A DNA stretch of 64,000 nucleotides from Bradyrhizobium sp. CCBAU 53351 (lineage in GTDB: Bacteria > Pseudomonadota > Alphaproteobacteria > Rhizobiales > Xanthobacteraceae), in NCBI RefSeq assembly GCF_015291745.1, contig NZ_CP030059.1:3127501-3191500 (forward strand), in the 5' to 3' direction. Numbering within the stretch: position 1 is the stretch's first letter; the number at the start of each line of letters is the position of its first letter. The notes under the pieces were generated by a model. It made no database searches and was not told the DNA's origin. It saw only the letters and a program-made list of their open reading frames with translations. The position numbers and the translations under genes were made by a program. Positions 44,793 to 54,068 of the stretch are shown here, one piece after another.

Positions 44793-45347
44793 TCAGCCGT
44801 TGCGGCTCGCCATCTTGGCCAGTCGCCCGCCGAGATATTCGCCGGTGCTGAGGTCGCTTTGCGGCAAGGCGCCGTCGATCATGTGGGCCGCTAGTCCAAG
44901 CTGGCTGCCCAGGCGATTGCGACCGGCTGGATCCTCTCCGCCCGGAATATCCAACCCGCACCAGAGCATGCCGTGCTGAGCAGCCAGAATGGAGAAGTAA
45001 GTCAACGTGTGGAGTTGATCGCCCCCGGCGAGAGCGCCCGTGGTGAAGCCGGCTGCGAATTTGTTGGCCCATCGCTGCTGGGTCCAGCGGTCGCTTGAAG
45101 CGTCTGCGAAGGCTTTGAATTGCGCCGCTGCTCCGCCCATGTAGGTCGGGCTGCCAAAGGCAACCGCGTCGGCCCGGTCGATCGTCTGCAACAAACCATC
45201 ATTCCGGAAGCGGCCTGACACGATGTCGTCGCCGGCGATCCGACAAAGTGCGATCTCCGCCATCCCGGCCGCACCGCGCGCCACCGCATGTGCGAGTTTC
45301 TCGGTGGTGCCGGAGATGGAAAAATAGACGATGGCGAGCAGGGGCAT
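44793..45347 (-). CDS. Flavodoxin/NADPH-dependent FMN reductase family protein
   Basis: A 184-residue flavodoxin-fold protein. The FMN phosphate loop is YFSISGTTEKLAHA, the second FMN loop is AVAFGSPTYMGGAAAQFKAF, and the third is GFTTGALAGGDQ. It resembles WrbA-type quinone reductases, but is shorter in the C-terminal insert. It lies 88 bp below an HxlR regulator on the same strand. HxlR proteins commonly control such reductases in response to quinones or aldehydes, so the two genes probably form a redox-stress unit with the divergent SDR. Confidence 0.85.
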   Translation of the reverse strand: MPLLAIVYFSISGTTEKLAHAVARGAAGMAEIALCRIAGDDIVSGRFRNDGLLQTIDRADAVAFGSPTYMGGAAAQFKAFADASSDRWTQQRWANKFAAGFTTGALAGGDQLHTLTYFSILAAQHGMLWCGLDIPGGEDPAGRNRLGSQLGLAAHMIDGALPQSDLSTGEYLGGRLAKMASRNG

Positions 45348-45435
45348 GGTGGCGCCGCTTGGGATGTCTGGCCATCTTTGACGCCGTCGAGATTTTGCAC
45401 AAGTCCCACCACGGCGTGGCGGTAGTCGTGTGCTA

Positions 45436-45903
45436 TCACGCTGACCGCCGCCGCGGCGCGGATCGCGGCTTCAGGGTGGTCTCCGCCGGACTCAGCAGCC
45501 GCCCGTCCTCCGACCGCAGCTCCAGCTTCTTCACCGGGTGCCCTTTCTCGCGATCCACCAAAAGGGTCGCAATCTCCTCGGGGTGGTCGTCGAACTCTTC
45601 GCTCCATTGCCGCAGCGCCACCAGGATCGGGAAGGTGCCGCGGCCCTTCGGCGTCAGCACATATTCCTGATACGCGCTGCCGTCGGAGGCGGGGGCGGTG
45701 GCCAGAATGCCGTGGTCGACCAGCGAACGCAGCCGCACCGACAAGATGTTCTTGGCCATGCCGAGCTTGTTCTGAAACTCGCCGAAGCGGCGCAGGCCGA
45801 ACAGCGCCTCGCGGATGATCAGCAGCGACCACCAATCGCCGATCGCCTCCAGCGAGCGCGCGATCGGGCAGGCATCGCCCTCGAAGCTCGTTCGTTTCAC
45901 CAT
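45436..45903 (-). CDS. HxlR family winged-helix regulator
   Basis: A 155-residue MarR-like dimeric regulator of the HxlR (DUF24) family. It starts KRTSFEGDACPIARSLEAIG with the conserved Cys11 near the N-terminus, which in relatives senses electrophiles or disulfide stress. The winged helix is GDWWSLLIIREALFGLRRFG and MAKNILSVRLRSLVDHGILA. A C-terminal tail beyond residue 110 is longer than in minimal HxlR proteins. It is divergent from an SDR gene across a perfect long inverted repeat, its probable operator. Confidence 0.9.
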   Translation of the reverse strand: MVKRTSFEGDACPIARSLEAIGDWWSLLIIREALFGLRRFGEFQNKLGMAKNILSVRLRSLVDHGILATAPASDGSAYQEYVLTPKGRGTFPILVALRQWSEEFDDHPEEIATLLVDREKGHPVKKLELRSEDGRLLSPAETTLKPRSAPRRRSA

Positions 45904-45955
45904 CGTTCCCGGTCCTGTCGCGTTCGCACGATCCGAACGCCGATCACGCGCTTGT

Positions 45956-46014
45956 GTGGTTGCATCATAAAACCATAGGCCCTAGATGGCAATCTGGTTT
46001 TATGATGCAACCAC
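45956..46014. promoter_or_regulatory. Perfect 20-bp inverted repeat between HxlR and SDR genes
   Basis: GTGGTTGCATCATAAAACCA at 45956-45975 is exactly reverse-complementary to 45995-46014, with a 19-bp spacer. Each arm is itself a dyad, TGGTT-N9-AACCA, so there are two inverted copies of a 19-bp operator-like site, centres 38 bp apart. It sits between the divergent starts at 45903 and 46026 and must cover at least one promoter. It is probably the HxlR binding region. The repeat is seen; the regulator is inferred. Confidence 0.7.
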
Positions 46015-46025
46015 TGGAGGCGAAT

Positions 46026-46799
46026 GTGAGACTGACGAACAAGACGGCCCTGATCACCGGCGGCAATAGCGGCATCGGCCTTGCGACCGCAAAACTGTTC
46101 GTGGCCGAGGGCGCCAAGGTGGTGATCACCGGGCGCAACACGGAGACGCTGGAGGTCGCTGCGAAGGAGCTCGGGCCGAACGCGCTCGCGCTCGCCGCCG
46201 ATGCCACCGACATCGCCGCGACCGAAGCTGCGATCAAGCAGGGCTCCGAAAAGTTCGGCAAGTTCGACATCGTGTTCGCCAATGCCGGCATCGCCGGCGG
46301 CACGCCGCTGGGGTCGGCCACGCTCGACGTCTTCGAGAAGGTCATCAGCACCAACCTGACCGGCGTGTTCTTCACGGTGCAGTCGGCGCTGCCCTATCTC
46401 AACGACAACGCCTCGATCATCCTCAACGGCTCGGTGATCTCGGTGCTCGGCATTCCCGGCTATTCGGCCTATGGAGCCGCCAAGGCTGGCGTGCGGGCGA
46501 TGGCGCGGATCATGGCGTCGGAGCTGTCGCCGCGCGGCATTCGCGTCAACGTGGTCGCGCCTGGTGCGATTCGCACCCCGATCTGGGGACCTGCGACCGC
46601 GACGCCGGAAGCCGAGAAGGCGTTCGAGAAGCGGATTGCGCTGACGACGCCGCTCGGGCGCATTGGCGAAACGGATCACGTCGCGAAGACGGTGCTGTTC
46701 CTCGCCTCGGACGATTCTGCACATGTGCAGGGCCAGGAGATCTTCGTCGACGGCGGCGCGGTGGCATCGCCGAGCGGCGCGCCGATCTATCGCGGCTGA
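46026..46799 (+). CDS. SDR family oxidoreductase
   Basis: A 257-residue classical short-chain dehydrogenase. The NAD(P) motif is ALITGGNSGIGLATAKL, NAGIAGG follows, and the catalytic Ser, Tyr and Lys are in LNGSVISVLGIPGYSAYGAAKAG. The C-terminus has VAPGAIRTPIWGP. Arg in TGRNTETL after beta-strand 2 suggests NADPH preference. The GTG start at 46026 has GGAGG about 6 bases upstream; an in-frame ATG pair above lies inside the inverted repeat. It is divergent from and probably regulated by the HxlR gene. Confidence 0.9.
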   Translation: MRLTNKTALITGGNSGIGLATAKLFVAEGAKVVITGRNTETLEVAAKELGPNALALAADATDIAATEAAIKQGSEKFGKFDIVFANAGIAGGTPLGSATLDVFEKVISTNLTGVFFTVQSALPYLNDNASIILNGSVISVLGIPGYSAYGAAKAGVRAMARIMASELSPRGIRVNVVAPGAIRTPIWGPATATPEAEKAFEKRIALTTPLGRIGETDHVAKTVLFLASDDSAHVQGQEIFVDGGAVASPSGAPIYRG

Positions 46800-46974
46800 T
46801 CAAATGAAGTGAAAATTGAATCGGTCGGCGCGACCGCCGCGGTTGCGCCGACCGGTGCCTGCATCTCCATAGCTGTATTTTCGTGAACCTTGCGTGAGGC
46901 GTTGAACCTTCGCGTGGTCTACCAAGACATTTTTACGGGCAGGGGTCACAAGACTCATTTTCAGGGAGCCCGTG

Positions 46975-47157
46975 ATGCCAAAGGCAGCTCGCATTTTTCC
47001 GTCGATTTCAACACCGCGTATTTACACCGAAGATTCCACAGTTTCCGCCGGTCGTTCCGGCGCTTCCGAGTTGATCGGAGTGGCTCTTTTCGCCGGCATC
47101 GGCCTGTTCATATCGCTCGTCGCCGTCATCCTGGGAATTCAGGGCGCCTGGTTTTAG
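46975..47157 (+). CDS. Small single-pass membrane protein
   Basis: A 60-residue protein starting MPKAARIFPSISTPRIYTED, then a Ser/Gly-rich stretch and one strong transmembrane helix (LIGVALFAGIGLFISLVAVI) ending GIQGAWF. GGGAG lies 8 bases before the ATG, and a GTG one codon earlier is in frame. The layout of hydrophilic N-terminus and C-terminal anchor looks real. It lies between the SDR gene and the azoreductase; function is unknown. Confidence 0.55.
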   Translation: MPKAARIFPSISTPRIYTEDSTVSAGRSGASELIGVALFAGIGLFISLVAVILGIQGAWF

Positions 47158-47215
47158 CTTCGCCGACAAGTCAGCCGCCGCCGGAGTCCGGCAGCGGCTG
47201 GTGTCGATGTGAATC

Positions 47216-47824
47216 TTACGCGGCGCGCAGGCTGGTGGCCGCCTGAAGCGCGCTGGCGATCGACTTCTCGCGATGCTCCGGTCCGACCTGGATGCCGTCG
47301 GCGATAATGAATTCGGGAGTTTGGATGCCCATGAAGCCGAAGACGCCGCGCAAGTAGGTTTCAAGGTGCTCCAGCGCCGCAGCGGGCGAGCCCGCGCCAT
47401 AATAGCCGCCCCTCGAGATCGCGACGATCACGCGCTTGGCGCCGGCGAGGCCCTGCGGCCCGTTCGCGTCATTTTTGAACGTCTTCCCCGCAACGAGAAC
47501 GCGGTCGATCCAGGCCTTGAGCTGGCTGGGGATCGTAAAATTGTACATGGGCGCGCCGATCACGACGATGTCGGCCGCCAGGAACTCGTCCAGCGCCGCC
47601 GCGCTCGCGGCAAGGTCGGGGCCGAGTTCCGCCGGTGCGGGCGCGCCCTGCGCAGCCGCCAAATGCGAGCCGGAGAGGTGAGCGAGCGGGGTCTGGGTCA
47701 GGTCGCGATAGACCACTTCCAGCGAGGGCGTCGCCTGGCGTAGCCGGTCGACGATGGCGGCGGAGACCTGCCGGGAGACCGAGTGGGGGCCGAGGACGCT
47801 GGAGTCGAGATGGAGGAGTTTCAT
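47216..47824 (-). CDS. azoR: FMN-dependent NADH-azoreductase
   Basis: A 202-residue flavoprotein of the AzoR family, which reduces quinones and azo compounds with NADH and protects against thiol-specific stress. Family blocks are [20 protein letters not shown] (FMN phosphate site), [20 protein letters not shown] and [14 protein letters not shown]. It is divergent from a second HxlR regulator across 83 bp, which is its likely controller. A weak dyad GGT-N11-ACC is at 47838-47854. Confidence 0.92.
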   Translation of the reverse strand: MKLLHLDSSVLGPHSVSRQVSAAIVDRLRQATPSLEVVYRDLTQTPLAHLSGSHLAAAQGAPAPAELGPDLAASAAALDEFLAADIVVIGAPMYNFTIPSQLKAWIDRVLVAGKTFKNDANGPQGLAGAKRVIVAISRGGYYGAGSPAAALEHLETYLRGVFGFMGIQTPEFIIADGIQVGPEHREKSIASALQAATSLRAA

Positions 47825-47907
47825 TTGGGATCACCCTGGTATAAGTTTGTAACCAGAGCTACATGAGTGACTATCAAAATCCCCGCAAGAACGCACCTTT
47901 TTGAGCC

Positions 47908-48318
47908 ATGGGCACATCTTTGGAACCGACACACACGGAATTGCCTGCCCCGCAGGCACCTCATCCGGATCATGCCGACTGCCGCGGCGTGGCCTCGGTG
48001 CTCGCGCGCGTCGGGGACAAATGGAGTGTGTTCGTCATCATGAACCTGAGCGACGGGCCGAAGCGCTTCAACGAGCTCAAGCGCATGATCAGCGGCATCT
48101 CGCAGCGGATGCTGACCCTGACGCTCCGCGGGCTGGAGCGTGACGGCCTCGTCACGCGCACGATCTTCCCGACCATTCCGCCGCGCGTGGACTACGAGCT
48201 GACCGATCTCGGCCGCGGCCTGCAGCAGCCGGTGAAGGCGCTCGGACAGTGGGCCATGGACCATCTGATGCAGATCGAGGCTGCACGGACGCGGTTCGAT
48301 AAGCGCAACGACAGCTAG
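47908..48318 (+). CDS. HxlR family winged-helix regulator
   Basis: A 136-residue HxlR regulator. The Cys that often senses electrophiles is in [19 protein letters not shown]. The winged helix continues [20 protein letters not shown] and [20 protein letters not shown], then the wing [20 protein letters not shown]. It is divergent from azoR and most likely represses it until quinones or diamide-like compounds appear. Its 3' end overlaps dprA by 4 bp on the other strand. It is a different gene from the HxlR at 45436. Confidence 0.92.
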   Translation: MGTSLEPTHTELPAPQAPHPDHADCRGVASVLARVGDKWSVFVIMNLSDGPKRFNELKRMISGISQRMLTLTLRGLERDGLVTRTIFPTIPPRVDYELTDLGRGLQQPVKALGQWAMDHLMQIEAARTRFDKRNDS

Positions 48319-49457
48319 AGCAGGGACACCAATCCGCCGCCGTGGCGTTCGAGCTTTCCGGCGAGCTCGAGCTCCAGCAGCACCGTGCGCACGATCGCGG
48401 GCGAGGCGCCGGACATCCGCACGAGATCGTCGATCGAGATTGGCGCCGGGCCGAGCAGGCCTGTGATCTGGTCGCGGTCGTGGCCTTGCGGATCGCTCTC
48501 GAACGGCTCGCTGTCCGGCTCGCCCGCAGGGATCATCAGCGGCCGCTCCATGATCGGCTGCACTGCATTGATGATGTCGGCAGCTTCGGTGACCAGCGTC
48601 GCGCCCTGCTTGATCAGATCGTTGGCGCCGGCAGCGCGCGGATCGAGCGGCGAGCCTGGCACCGCGAACACCTCGCGGCCCTGTTCGGCGGCCATGCGCG
48701 CGGTGATCAGCGAGCCCGAGCGGTGCGCCGCCTCCACCACGACCACGCCGAGCGAAGCGCCCGAGATCAGCCGGTTGCGGCGAGGGAAATCACGGGCGCG
48801 CGGCTCATGGCCGAGCGGCATCTCGGAGATCGCAGCGCCCGCGTGATCGAGAATTGCCGTGAGCAGATCGCCATGCTCGGGCGGATAGATGCAGTCATGT
48901 CCACCTGCGAGCACGGCGATGGTGCCGCTCGCGACGCTGGCGCGGTGTGCGGCCTGGTCGACGCCGCGCGCCAGCCCGGAGATGACGACGAAGCCGGCCT
49001 CGCCGAGCTCATGCGCCAGGAGACCTGCGAATTTCAACCCGGCGCCGGAGGCGTTGCGCGAACCGACGATCGCGATCATCGGACGCATCAGGCTCTTGCT
49101 GTCGCCGCGCACCGCGAGCAGCGGCGGCGCATCGTCGATCATCGCCAGCCGTGAGGGATAACCGTCCTCGCCAGGCGCAAGCCAGGCGATGCCGAATTTG
49201 CGGCTTGCGGCAAGCTCGGCCCTGGCTTCATCTGCGCTGCAGATGCGCCCAGACCGCTGCGCGCCGCCGCGTCGCGCCAGATCAGGCAGCCGCTCCAATG
49301 CCGCGCGCGCCGTGCCGAAATGATCGACCAGCGAACCGAAGGTACGCGGGCCCACATTGTCGGAGCGGATCAGCCGCAGGCGGTCGATCCGCTCGGCCTC
49401 GGTCAGCTCTACGCTCGGATTGATGGCGTCCACGGCGTCTCCTTGTGGGGGCAGCAT
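48315..49457 (-). CDS. dprA: DNA-processing protein DprA
   Basis: A 380-residue DprA/Smf protein that binds single-stranded DNA and loads RecA during natural transformation. An N-terminal helical SAM-like part ([20 protein letters not shown]) is followed by the Rossmann-like core with [35 protein letters not shown] and [22 protein letters not shown]-terminal winged helix ([20 protein letters not shown]) ends it. It is part of the plsY-dprA-topA backbone, but an amidase and a patatin gene now separate it from plsY. Confidence 0.94.
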   Translation of the reverse strand: MLPPQGDAVDAINPSVELTEAERIDRLRLIRSDNVGPRTFGSLVDHFGTARAALERLPDLARRGGAQRSGRICSADEARAELAASRKFGIAWLAPGEDGYPSRLAMIDDAPPLLAVRGDSKSLMRPMIAIVGSRNASGAGLKFAGLLAHELGEAGFVVISGLARGVDQAAHRASVASGTIAVLAGGHDCIYPPEHGDLLTAILDHAGAAISEMPLGHEPRARDFPRRNRLISGASLGVVVVEAAHRSGSLITARMAAEQGREVFAVPGSPLDPRAAGANDLIKQGATLVTEAADIINAVQPIMERPLMIPAGEPDSEPFESDPQGHDRDQITGLLGPAPISIDDLVRMSGASPAIVRTVLLELELAGKLERHGGGLVSLL

Positions 49458-49548
49458 GGAACAACCTGAGGGCGTTACGCAACAGCGACGTGCGCTTGCG
49501 CGGCCTCATCGCGATGCTAAAAGCGATGCCAATAAGAAGGGTTTTGCC

Positions 49549-50793
49549 ATGATCTCACTCGCCGACCTGCAGCGCCGCATTGAAGCCGGCGAGTTGTCGC
49601 CCGATGCCGCGATCGCCCAATCGCATGCGGCGATCGAGGCCAAGGAGAAGGACGTCCGCGCCTTCGTCCGTCACGACAAGGCTGCGAAGGCGCAAGGCTC
49701 GGGCCCGCTGCGCGGCATCGCGGTTGGCATCAAGGACATCATCGACACCGCCGACATGCCGACCGAGATGGGCTCGGAGATCTATCGCGGCTGGCAGCCG
49801 CGCGCCGATGCGGCCGTCGTGATGATGCTGAAGCGGGCGGGCGCCACCATCATCGGCAAGACCACGACCACGGCATTTGCCTCGCGCGATCCGACCCCAA
49901 CGCTCAATCCGCACAATCCCGGCCATTCGCCGGGCGGCTCGTCCTCGGGCTCGGCGGCCGCCGTCGGCGCCGGCATGATCCCGCTGGCGCTGGGCACCCA
50001 GACCGGCGGCTCGGTGATCCGGCCCGCGGCCTATTGCGGGACCGCCGCGATCAAGCCCTCGTTCCGTATGCTGCCGACGGTGGGCGTGAAGTGTTATTCG
50101 TGGGCACTCGACACGGTCGGCCTGTTCGGCGCGCGTGCGGAGGATCTTGCGCGCGGACTCCTGGCGATGACAGGCCGTACCGAATTCTCCGGCATCGTTC
50201 CGGCGAAGGCACCGCGCATCGGCGTGGTCAGGCAGGAGTTTGCAGGCAGCGTCGAGCCGGCGGCCGAAGAGGGCTTGCTGGCCGCGGTCAAGGCGGCGGA
50301 GCGCGCCGGTGCCAGCGTGCAGGCCATCGACCTGCCCGGGGCGGTGCAGGAGGCCTGGCGCATCCACCCCATCGTCCAGGATTTCGAGGCGCATCGCGCG
50401 CTGGCTTGGGAGTTTTCCGAGCGTCACGACGAGATCGCGCCGATGCTGCGGGCGAGCCTCGATGCGACGGCCCATCTGACGCCGAAAGAATATGACGAGG
50501 CCCGCCGGATCAGCCGTCGGGGCCGCCGCGAACTCGGCGAATTGTTCGAGGGCATCGATGTGCTCCTGACCTATTCGGCGCCGGGCACCGCGCCGGCCAA
50601 AGCGCTCGCGACCACAGGCGATCCCCGCTACAACCGGCTCTGGACCTTGATGGGCAATCCTTGCGTCAACGTGCCGGTGCTGAAGGCGGGTGGCCTGCCG
50701 ATCGGTGTGCAGGTGATCGCACGCTTTGGCAACGACGCGCGCGCGCTCGCGACGGCGTGGTTCCTGGAGGAAGCGCTGGCGAAGTCAGGTTAG
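49549..50793 (+). CDS. Amidase (amidase signature family)
   Basis: A 414-residue amidase with the Ser-cisSer-Lys triad: Lys in VGIKDIIDTADMP, cis-Ser in HSPGGSSSGSAAAVGAGM and nucleophile Ser in LGTQTGGSVIRPAAYCG. It is shorter than GatA and lacks GatA-type partners here, so it is a general amide hydrolase. Start ATG 49549 is chosen because the frame above it overlaps the divergent dprA. The stop region overlaps the convergent patatin gene by 9 bp. The substrate is unknown. Confidence 0.9.
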   Translation: MISLADLQRRIEAGELSPDAAIAQSHAAIEAKEKDVRAFVRHDKAAKAQGSGPLRGIAVGIKDIIDTADMPTEMGSEIYRGWQPRADAAVVMMLKRAGATIIGKTTTTAFASRDPTPTLNPHNPGHSPGGSSSGSAAAVGAGMIPLALGTQTGGSVIRPAAYCGTAAIKPSFRMLPTVGVKCYSWALDTVGLFGARAEDLARGLLAMTGRTEFSGIVPAKAPRIGVVRQEFAGSVEPAAEEGLLAAVKAAERAGASVQAIDLPGAVQEAWRIHPIVQDFEAHRALAWEFSERHDEIAPMLRASLDATAHLTPKEYDEARRISRRGRRELGELFEGIDVLLTYSAPGTAPAKALATTGDPRYNRLWTLMGNPCVNVPVLKAGGLPIGVQVIARFGNDARALATAWFLEEALAKSG

Positions 50794-51972
50794 CGCGGGC
50801 TCGGGAGCGGCGAGGGTCTGTGCAGACGCGGAAGGCGGCGCGGCGGTCTTGGCATCTTGCCCGAGCCAGCGCTCGGCGGCTGCGCGGCCGCTCCGGTACA
50901 GCAGCCGGATGAAGCCGCGGCCGAGATCGGTCGATGAGCGCTGCGCCAGGCCGTCAATGGAGTCTTCGGCCGCGATGCGGGTGAGCCGCAGCGACGATGC
51001 CGCGTGCGATTGGGCCCATGTGATCGCCGCAATCTCGGCATTGAGCGCAGCGTTGGCCGCGATCTGGTCGAGCCGGCGGTCGATCGCGGCGAGGGTGATC
51101 GGCACATAGCTGTCGCGCGCCGGCGTGACCTGGACGAGCAGGACGTCGGACGTCGTCGTCTCCTGCGCGAGGCGCAGCAGGGGCGGATTGCCGCCGAAGC
51201 CGCCGTCCCAATAGGCCTCGCCGTCGATCTCGACGGCGCAGTGAACCAGCGGCGGACAGGTCGAGGCCAGCGCGACGTCGGCGGTCACAGCGTCGTTGCG
51301 GAAGATCTGCTGCTGTCCGTCGCGGATCCGCGTCGCTGCGATCAGGAGTCTTGGTGCGTTCGGATCGCTCAGCGCCGCGAAATTGATGTCGCGCGACAGT
51401 GCCTGCCTGAGCGGATCGAGATCGACCGGATCGAACTGGCCGGAGCGCAGCGTCGGACCAAACGCGACCGAGCTTCCCGCCGGCGAGAAACCGCCGACCA
51501 GCATCAGCGAGCGGAACGAGGCCTCGTGCATCAAGCGGAGCCAGAACCGGCTCAGCCGGCTGCGCGCGGCTTCACGGCCGCTTTCGGCAAGACCGGAGGC
51601 GAGGAGGAGTGCATTGATGGCCCCGGCGCTGGCGCCGCTGATCGTGTCGATCTCGATCGGCTCTTCCAGCAGCCGCTCCAGCACGCCCCAGGTGAAGGCG
51701 GCAAAGGTGCCGCCGCCCTGCAGGGCCAGCGAGAGTCTTCGCGGCGGCCATTGACCGGGGCGCGTCTGCTCAACTCGCGCAGCGGTCGTTACGACCTCCA
51801 TCGGCGCAGGCGCCGGCACAACGGGGGCGGGCGCCGAAACGGACGCGGGCTTTGGCGGTGGAGGCGGCGGCGCGGGCGCATCGGACCAGATGGAGGTCGC
51901 CGACAGCAGCCGGCTTGCCGCAGTGCCCTGCGAACCACCGTCATCCCGCGTGCCGTCAATCTTCTCGCTCAT
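50785..51972 (-). CDS. Patatin-like phospholipase
   Basis: A 395-residue protein with a Pro-rich N-terminal region (APAPPPPPPKPASVSAPAP) of about 70 residues and a patatin domain. The oxyanion loop is LALQGGGTFAAFTWGVLE, the nucleophile is in SGASAGAINALLLA (G-x-S-x-G), and the catalytic Asp is in YWDGGFGGNPPL (DGG). Both halves of the Ser-Asp dyad are present, so it should be an active acyl hydrolase. ATG at 51972 is chosen; the frame stays open to 52035. Confidence 0.9.
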   Translation of the reverse strand: MSEKIDGTRDDGGSQGTAASRLLSATSIWSDAPAPPPPPPKPASVSAPAPVVPAPAPMEVVTTAARVEQTRPGQWPPRRLSLALQGGGTFAAFTWGVLERLLEEPIEIDTISGASAGAINALLLASGLAESGREAARSRLSRFWLRLMHEASFRSLMLVGGFSPAGSSVAFGPTLRSGQFDPVDLDPLRQALSRDINFAALSDPNAPRLLIAATRIRDGQQQIFRNDAVTADVALASTCPPLVHCAVEIDGEAYWDGGFGGNPPLLRLAQETTTSDVLLVQVTPARDSYVPITLAAIDRRLDQIAANAALNAEIAAITWAQSHAASSLRLTRIAAEDSIDGLAQRSSTDLGRGFIRLLYRSGRAAAERWLGQDAKTAAPPSASAQTLAAPEPALT

Positions 51973-52134
51973 TCTGAGCAACCGCGTAACGCCATTTGCC
52001 CTGTCAGGATGACAGGCGTGGAACCTGTACGCCACTCCCTGCCGCGAGTCAGCGGCGAGTTGCGAACAGGATTTGACATATAATGCAGAGAGGGGCTTCG
52101 GTATCCGTAGATGCCCTGGCTGTCGTCGGCGCGA

Positions 52135-52731
52135 CTACGCCTTCTCGCCGATCCGGCTTTCCTTGCCCGCTTGCAGCCGCTTGATGTTCTCGCGATGCGC
52201 GTAGAACATCAGCAGCGTCAGCACCGCGAACAATGCTGCGAGTGCGAGGTGCCCGAACCACCACAGGAAGACCGGCGTGATGAACGCCGCCACCAGTGCC
52301 GACAGCGACGAGTAGCGGGTAGTGAAGGCGGTCGCGAGCCAGAGCAGGCAGAACACCACCATGCCGGGCCAGAACAGGCCGAGCAGGACGCCGATATAGG
52401 TCGCGACGCCCTTGCCGCCCTTGAACTTGAGCCAGACCGGGAAGAGATGGCCGAGGAAGGCACCGAGCCCGGCCACCATGGCGGCATTGGGCCCTGCGAG
52501 GTAGCCGGCGATCACCACGGCGGCGGTGCCCTTGAGCGCATCGAGCAACAGGGTGCCGGCGGCAAGGCCCTTGCTCCCGGTGCGCAGCACATTGGTGGCG
52601 CCGATGCTGCCGGAGCCGATCGAGCGGATATCCTGCGTGCCCGCGAGCCGGGTCAGGACGAGGCCGAACGGAATCGAGCCGAGCAGATAGCCGATGACGA
52701 AGGCCACCGGCAGGAAGGCTTCAAGCCCCAT
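52135..52731 (-). CDS. plsY: Glycerol-3-phosphate acyltransferase PlsY
   Basis: A 198-residue membrane enzyme that transfers acyl from acyl-phosphate to glycerol 3-phosphate, the first step of phospholipid synthesis. Conserved motifs are [26 protein letters not shown] and [20 protein letters not shown]. Several helices match the seven-helix fold. It lies 29 bp below the pyrC-like gene on the same strand, the usual order pyrB-pyrC-plsY in alphaproteobacteria. Confidence 0.95.
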   Translation of the reverse strand: MGLEAFLPVAFVIGYLLGSIPFGLVLTRLAGTQDIRSIGSGSIGATNVLRTGSKGLAAGTLLLDALKGTAAVVIAGYLAGPNAAMVAGLGAFLGHLFPVWLKFKGGKGVATYIGVLLGLFWPGMVVFCLLWLATAFTTRYSSLSALVAAFITPVFLWWFGHLALAALFAVLTLLMFYAHRENIKRLQAGKESRIGEKA

Positions 52732-52760
52732 GACGGAAGCTCCAAAGGCTGGATTTCAGG

Positions 52761-54068
52761 TCAGACATGCTCGTACACCGTGCGGCCGCCGACAATGGTG
52801 CGCACCACGCGGCCTGTAAAGCGGGCCTCGTCGAACGGGGTGTTCTTGCAGGGCGATTTGAGGTCGGCGGGATCGACCACCCAGGGTACGTCGGGGTCGA
52901 TCACGATGACGTCGGCCGGGCTGCCGGCGCGCAGGGTTCCGCCAGGCAGGCCGAGCAGCTCGGCCGGGCGGGTCGACATCGCGCGGATCAGCGTCTTCAG
53001 GTCCATCTCGCCATTGTGCACGAGGCGCAGGCCCGCCGGCAGCATGGTCTCGAGGCCGACGGCGCCCGGGGCCGCTTCGGCGAACGGCAGGCGCTTGACC
53101 TCGACGTCCTGCGGATTGTGGTCGGACATGATGACGTCGAGCAGGCCGGAGGCCACCGCGGCCACCAGCGCGCTGCGGTGGTCCTCGCTGCGCAGCGGGG
53201 GCGACAGCTTCAGGAAGGAACGGTAGGGGCCGATGTCGTTCTCGTTCAGCGCCAGATGGTTGATCGAGACCGAGGCGCTGACGGCGAGCCCGGCATCGCG
53301 GGCGCGCTGCAGGATGTCGAGGGAGTCGATGCAGCTCAGCGAGGCAGCGTGATAGCGGCCGCCGGTCAGGGCGACGAGGCGCATGTCGCGTTCGAGGATG
53401 ACGGCTTCGGCGGCACTCGGGATGCCCATCAGGCCGAGGCGCGATGCGAACTCGCCTTCGTTCATCACGCCTTCGCCGACGAGATCGGGGTCCTCGGTGA
53501 AGTGCACGATCAGCGCGTCGAAATCGCGCGCATAGGTCAGCGCGCGACGCATCACCTGCGCATTGGTCACGCTTCTGGTGGTATCGCTGAAGGCGATCGC
53601 GCCTGCGGCCTTGAGCAGGCCGAACTCGGTCATCTCCTGGCCGTGCATGCCCTTGGTGAGGGCGGCCATCGGCTGGATGTTGACGATCGCGGTGTCGCGG
53701 GCGCGGCGCATCACGAAATCGACCGTCGCCGAATTGTCGATCACCGGCGACGTATCGGGCTGGCAGATGATGGTGGTGATGCCGCCGGTCGCGGCGGCCT
53801 GGCTGGCGGTGGCAAAGGTCTCGCGATGGCTGAAGCCGGGTTCGCCGACGAAGGCGCGCATGTCGACGAGGCCGGGCGCGACGATCTTGCCGGAGCAGTT
53901 GACGATGTCGGTGCCCTCGGGGACGCCGGCCGCGCCAATGCCGCGGCGGGTCTCGCGGATGGTGCCGTCGGCAATCAGGACGTCGCCGACACCGTCGAAA
54001 TCCCTGGAGGGATCGACGACGCGGGCGTTGGCGAGCAGGATGGGGCGGCGATCGGTCAACATCGGCAT
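52761..54068 (-). CDS. Dihydroorotase homologue lacking the HxH metal site (PyrC'/PyrX-like)
   Basis: A 435-residue amidohydrolase-fold protein. The motif that should read D-x-H-x-H is APGLVDMRAFVGEPG: Arg71 and Phe73 replace the two metal-binding His. Other ligands remain in place (Asp162 in FSDTTRSV, His189 in VHFTED, His240 in RYHAASLS, Asp316 in MSDHNP), but the second His of the His-pair is Ser243 and the residue after SDHNP is Gln. It overlaps pyrB (TGATG), as do non-catalytic PyrC' subunits that assemble with PyrB in Pseudomonas. A true dihydroorotase should then be elsewhere in the genome. Confidence 0.85.
   Translation of the reverse strand: MPMLTDRRPILLANARVVDPSRDFDGVGDVLIADGTIRETRRGIGAAGVPEGTDIVNCSGKIVAPGLVDMRAFVGEPGFSHRETFATASQAAATGGITTIICQPDTSPVIDNSATVDFVMRRARDTAIVNIQPMAALTKGMHGQEMTEFGLLKAAGAIAFSDTTRSVTNAQVMRRALTYARDFDALIVHFTEDPDLVGEGVMNEGEFASRLGLMGIPSAAEAVILERDMRLVALTGGRYHAASLSCIDSLDILQRARDAGLAVSASVSINHLALNENDIGPYRSFLKLSPPLRSEDHRSALVAAVASGLLDVIMSDHNPQDVEVKRLPFAEAAPGAVGLETMLPAGLRLVHNGEMDLKTLIRAMSTRPAELLGLPGGTLRAGSPADVIVIDPDVPWVVDPADLKSPCKNTPFDEARFTGRVVRTIVGGRTVYEHV

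Noticed and set aside
47838..47854. Possible HxlR operator GGTATAAGTTTGTAACC between azoR and the second HxlR gene
   Set aside because: Only GGT/ACC ends match as a dyad; too weak to list as a site without binding data.
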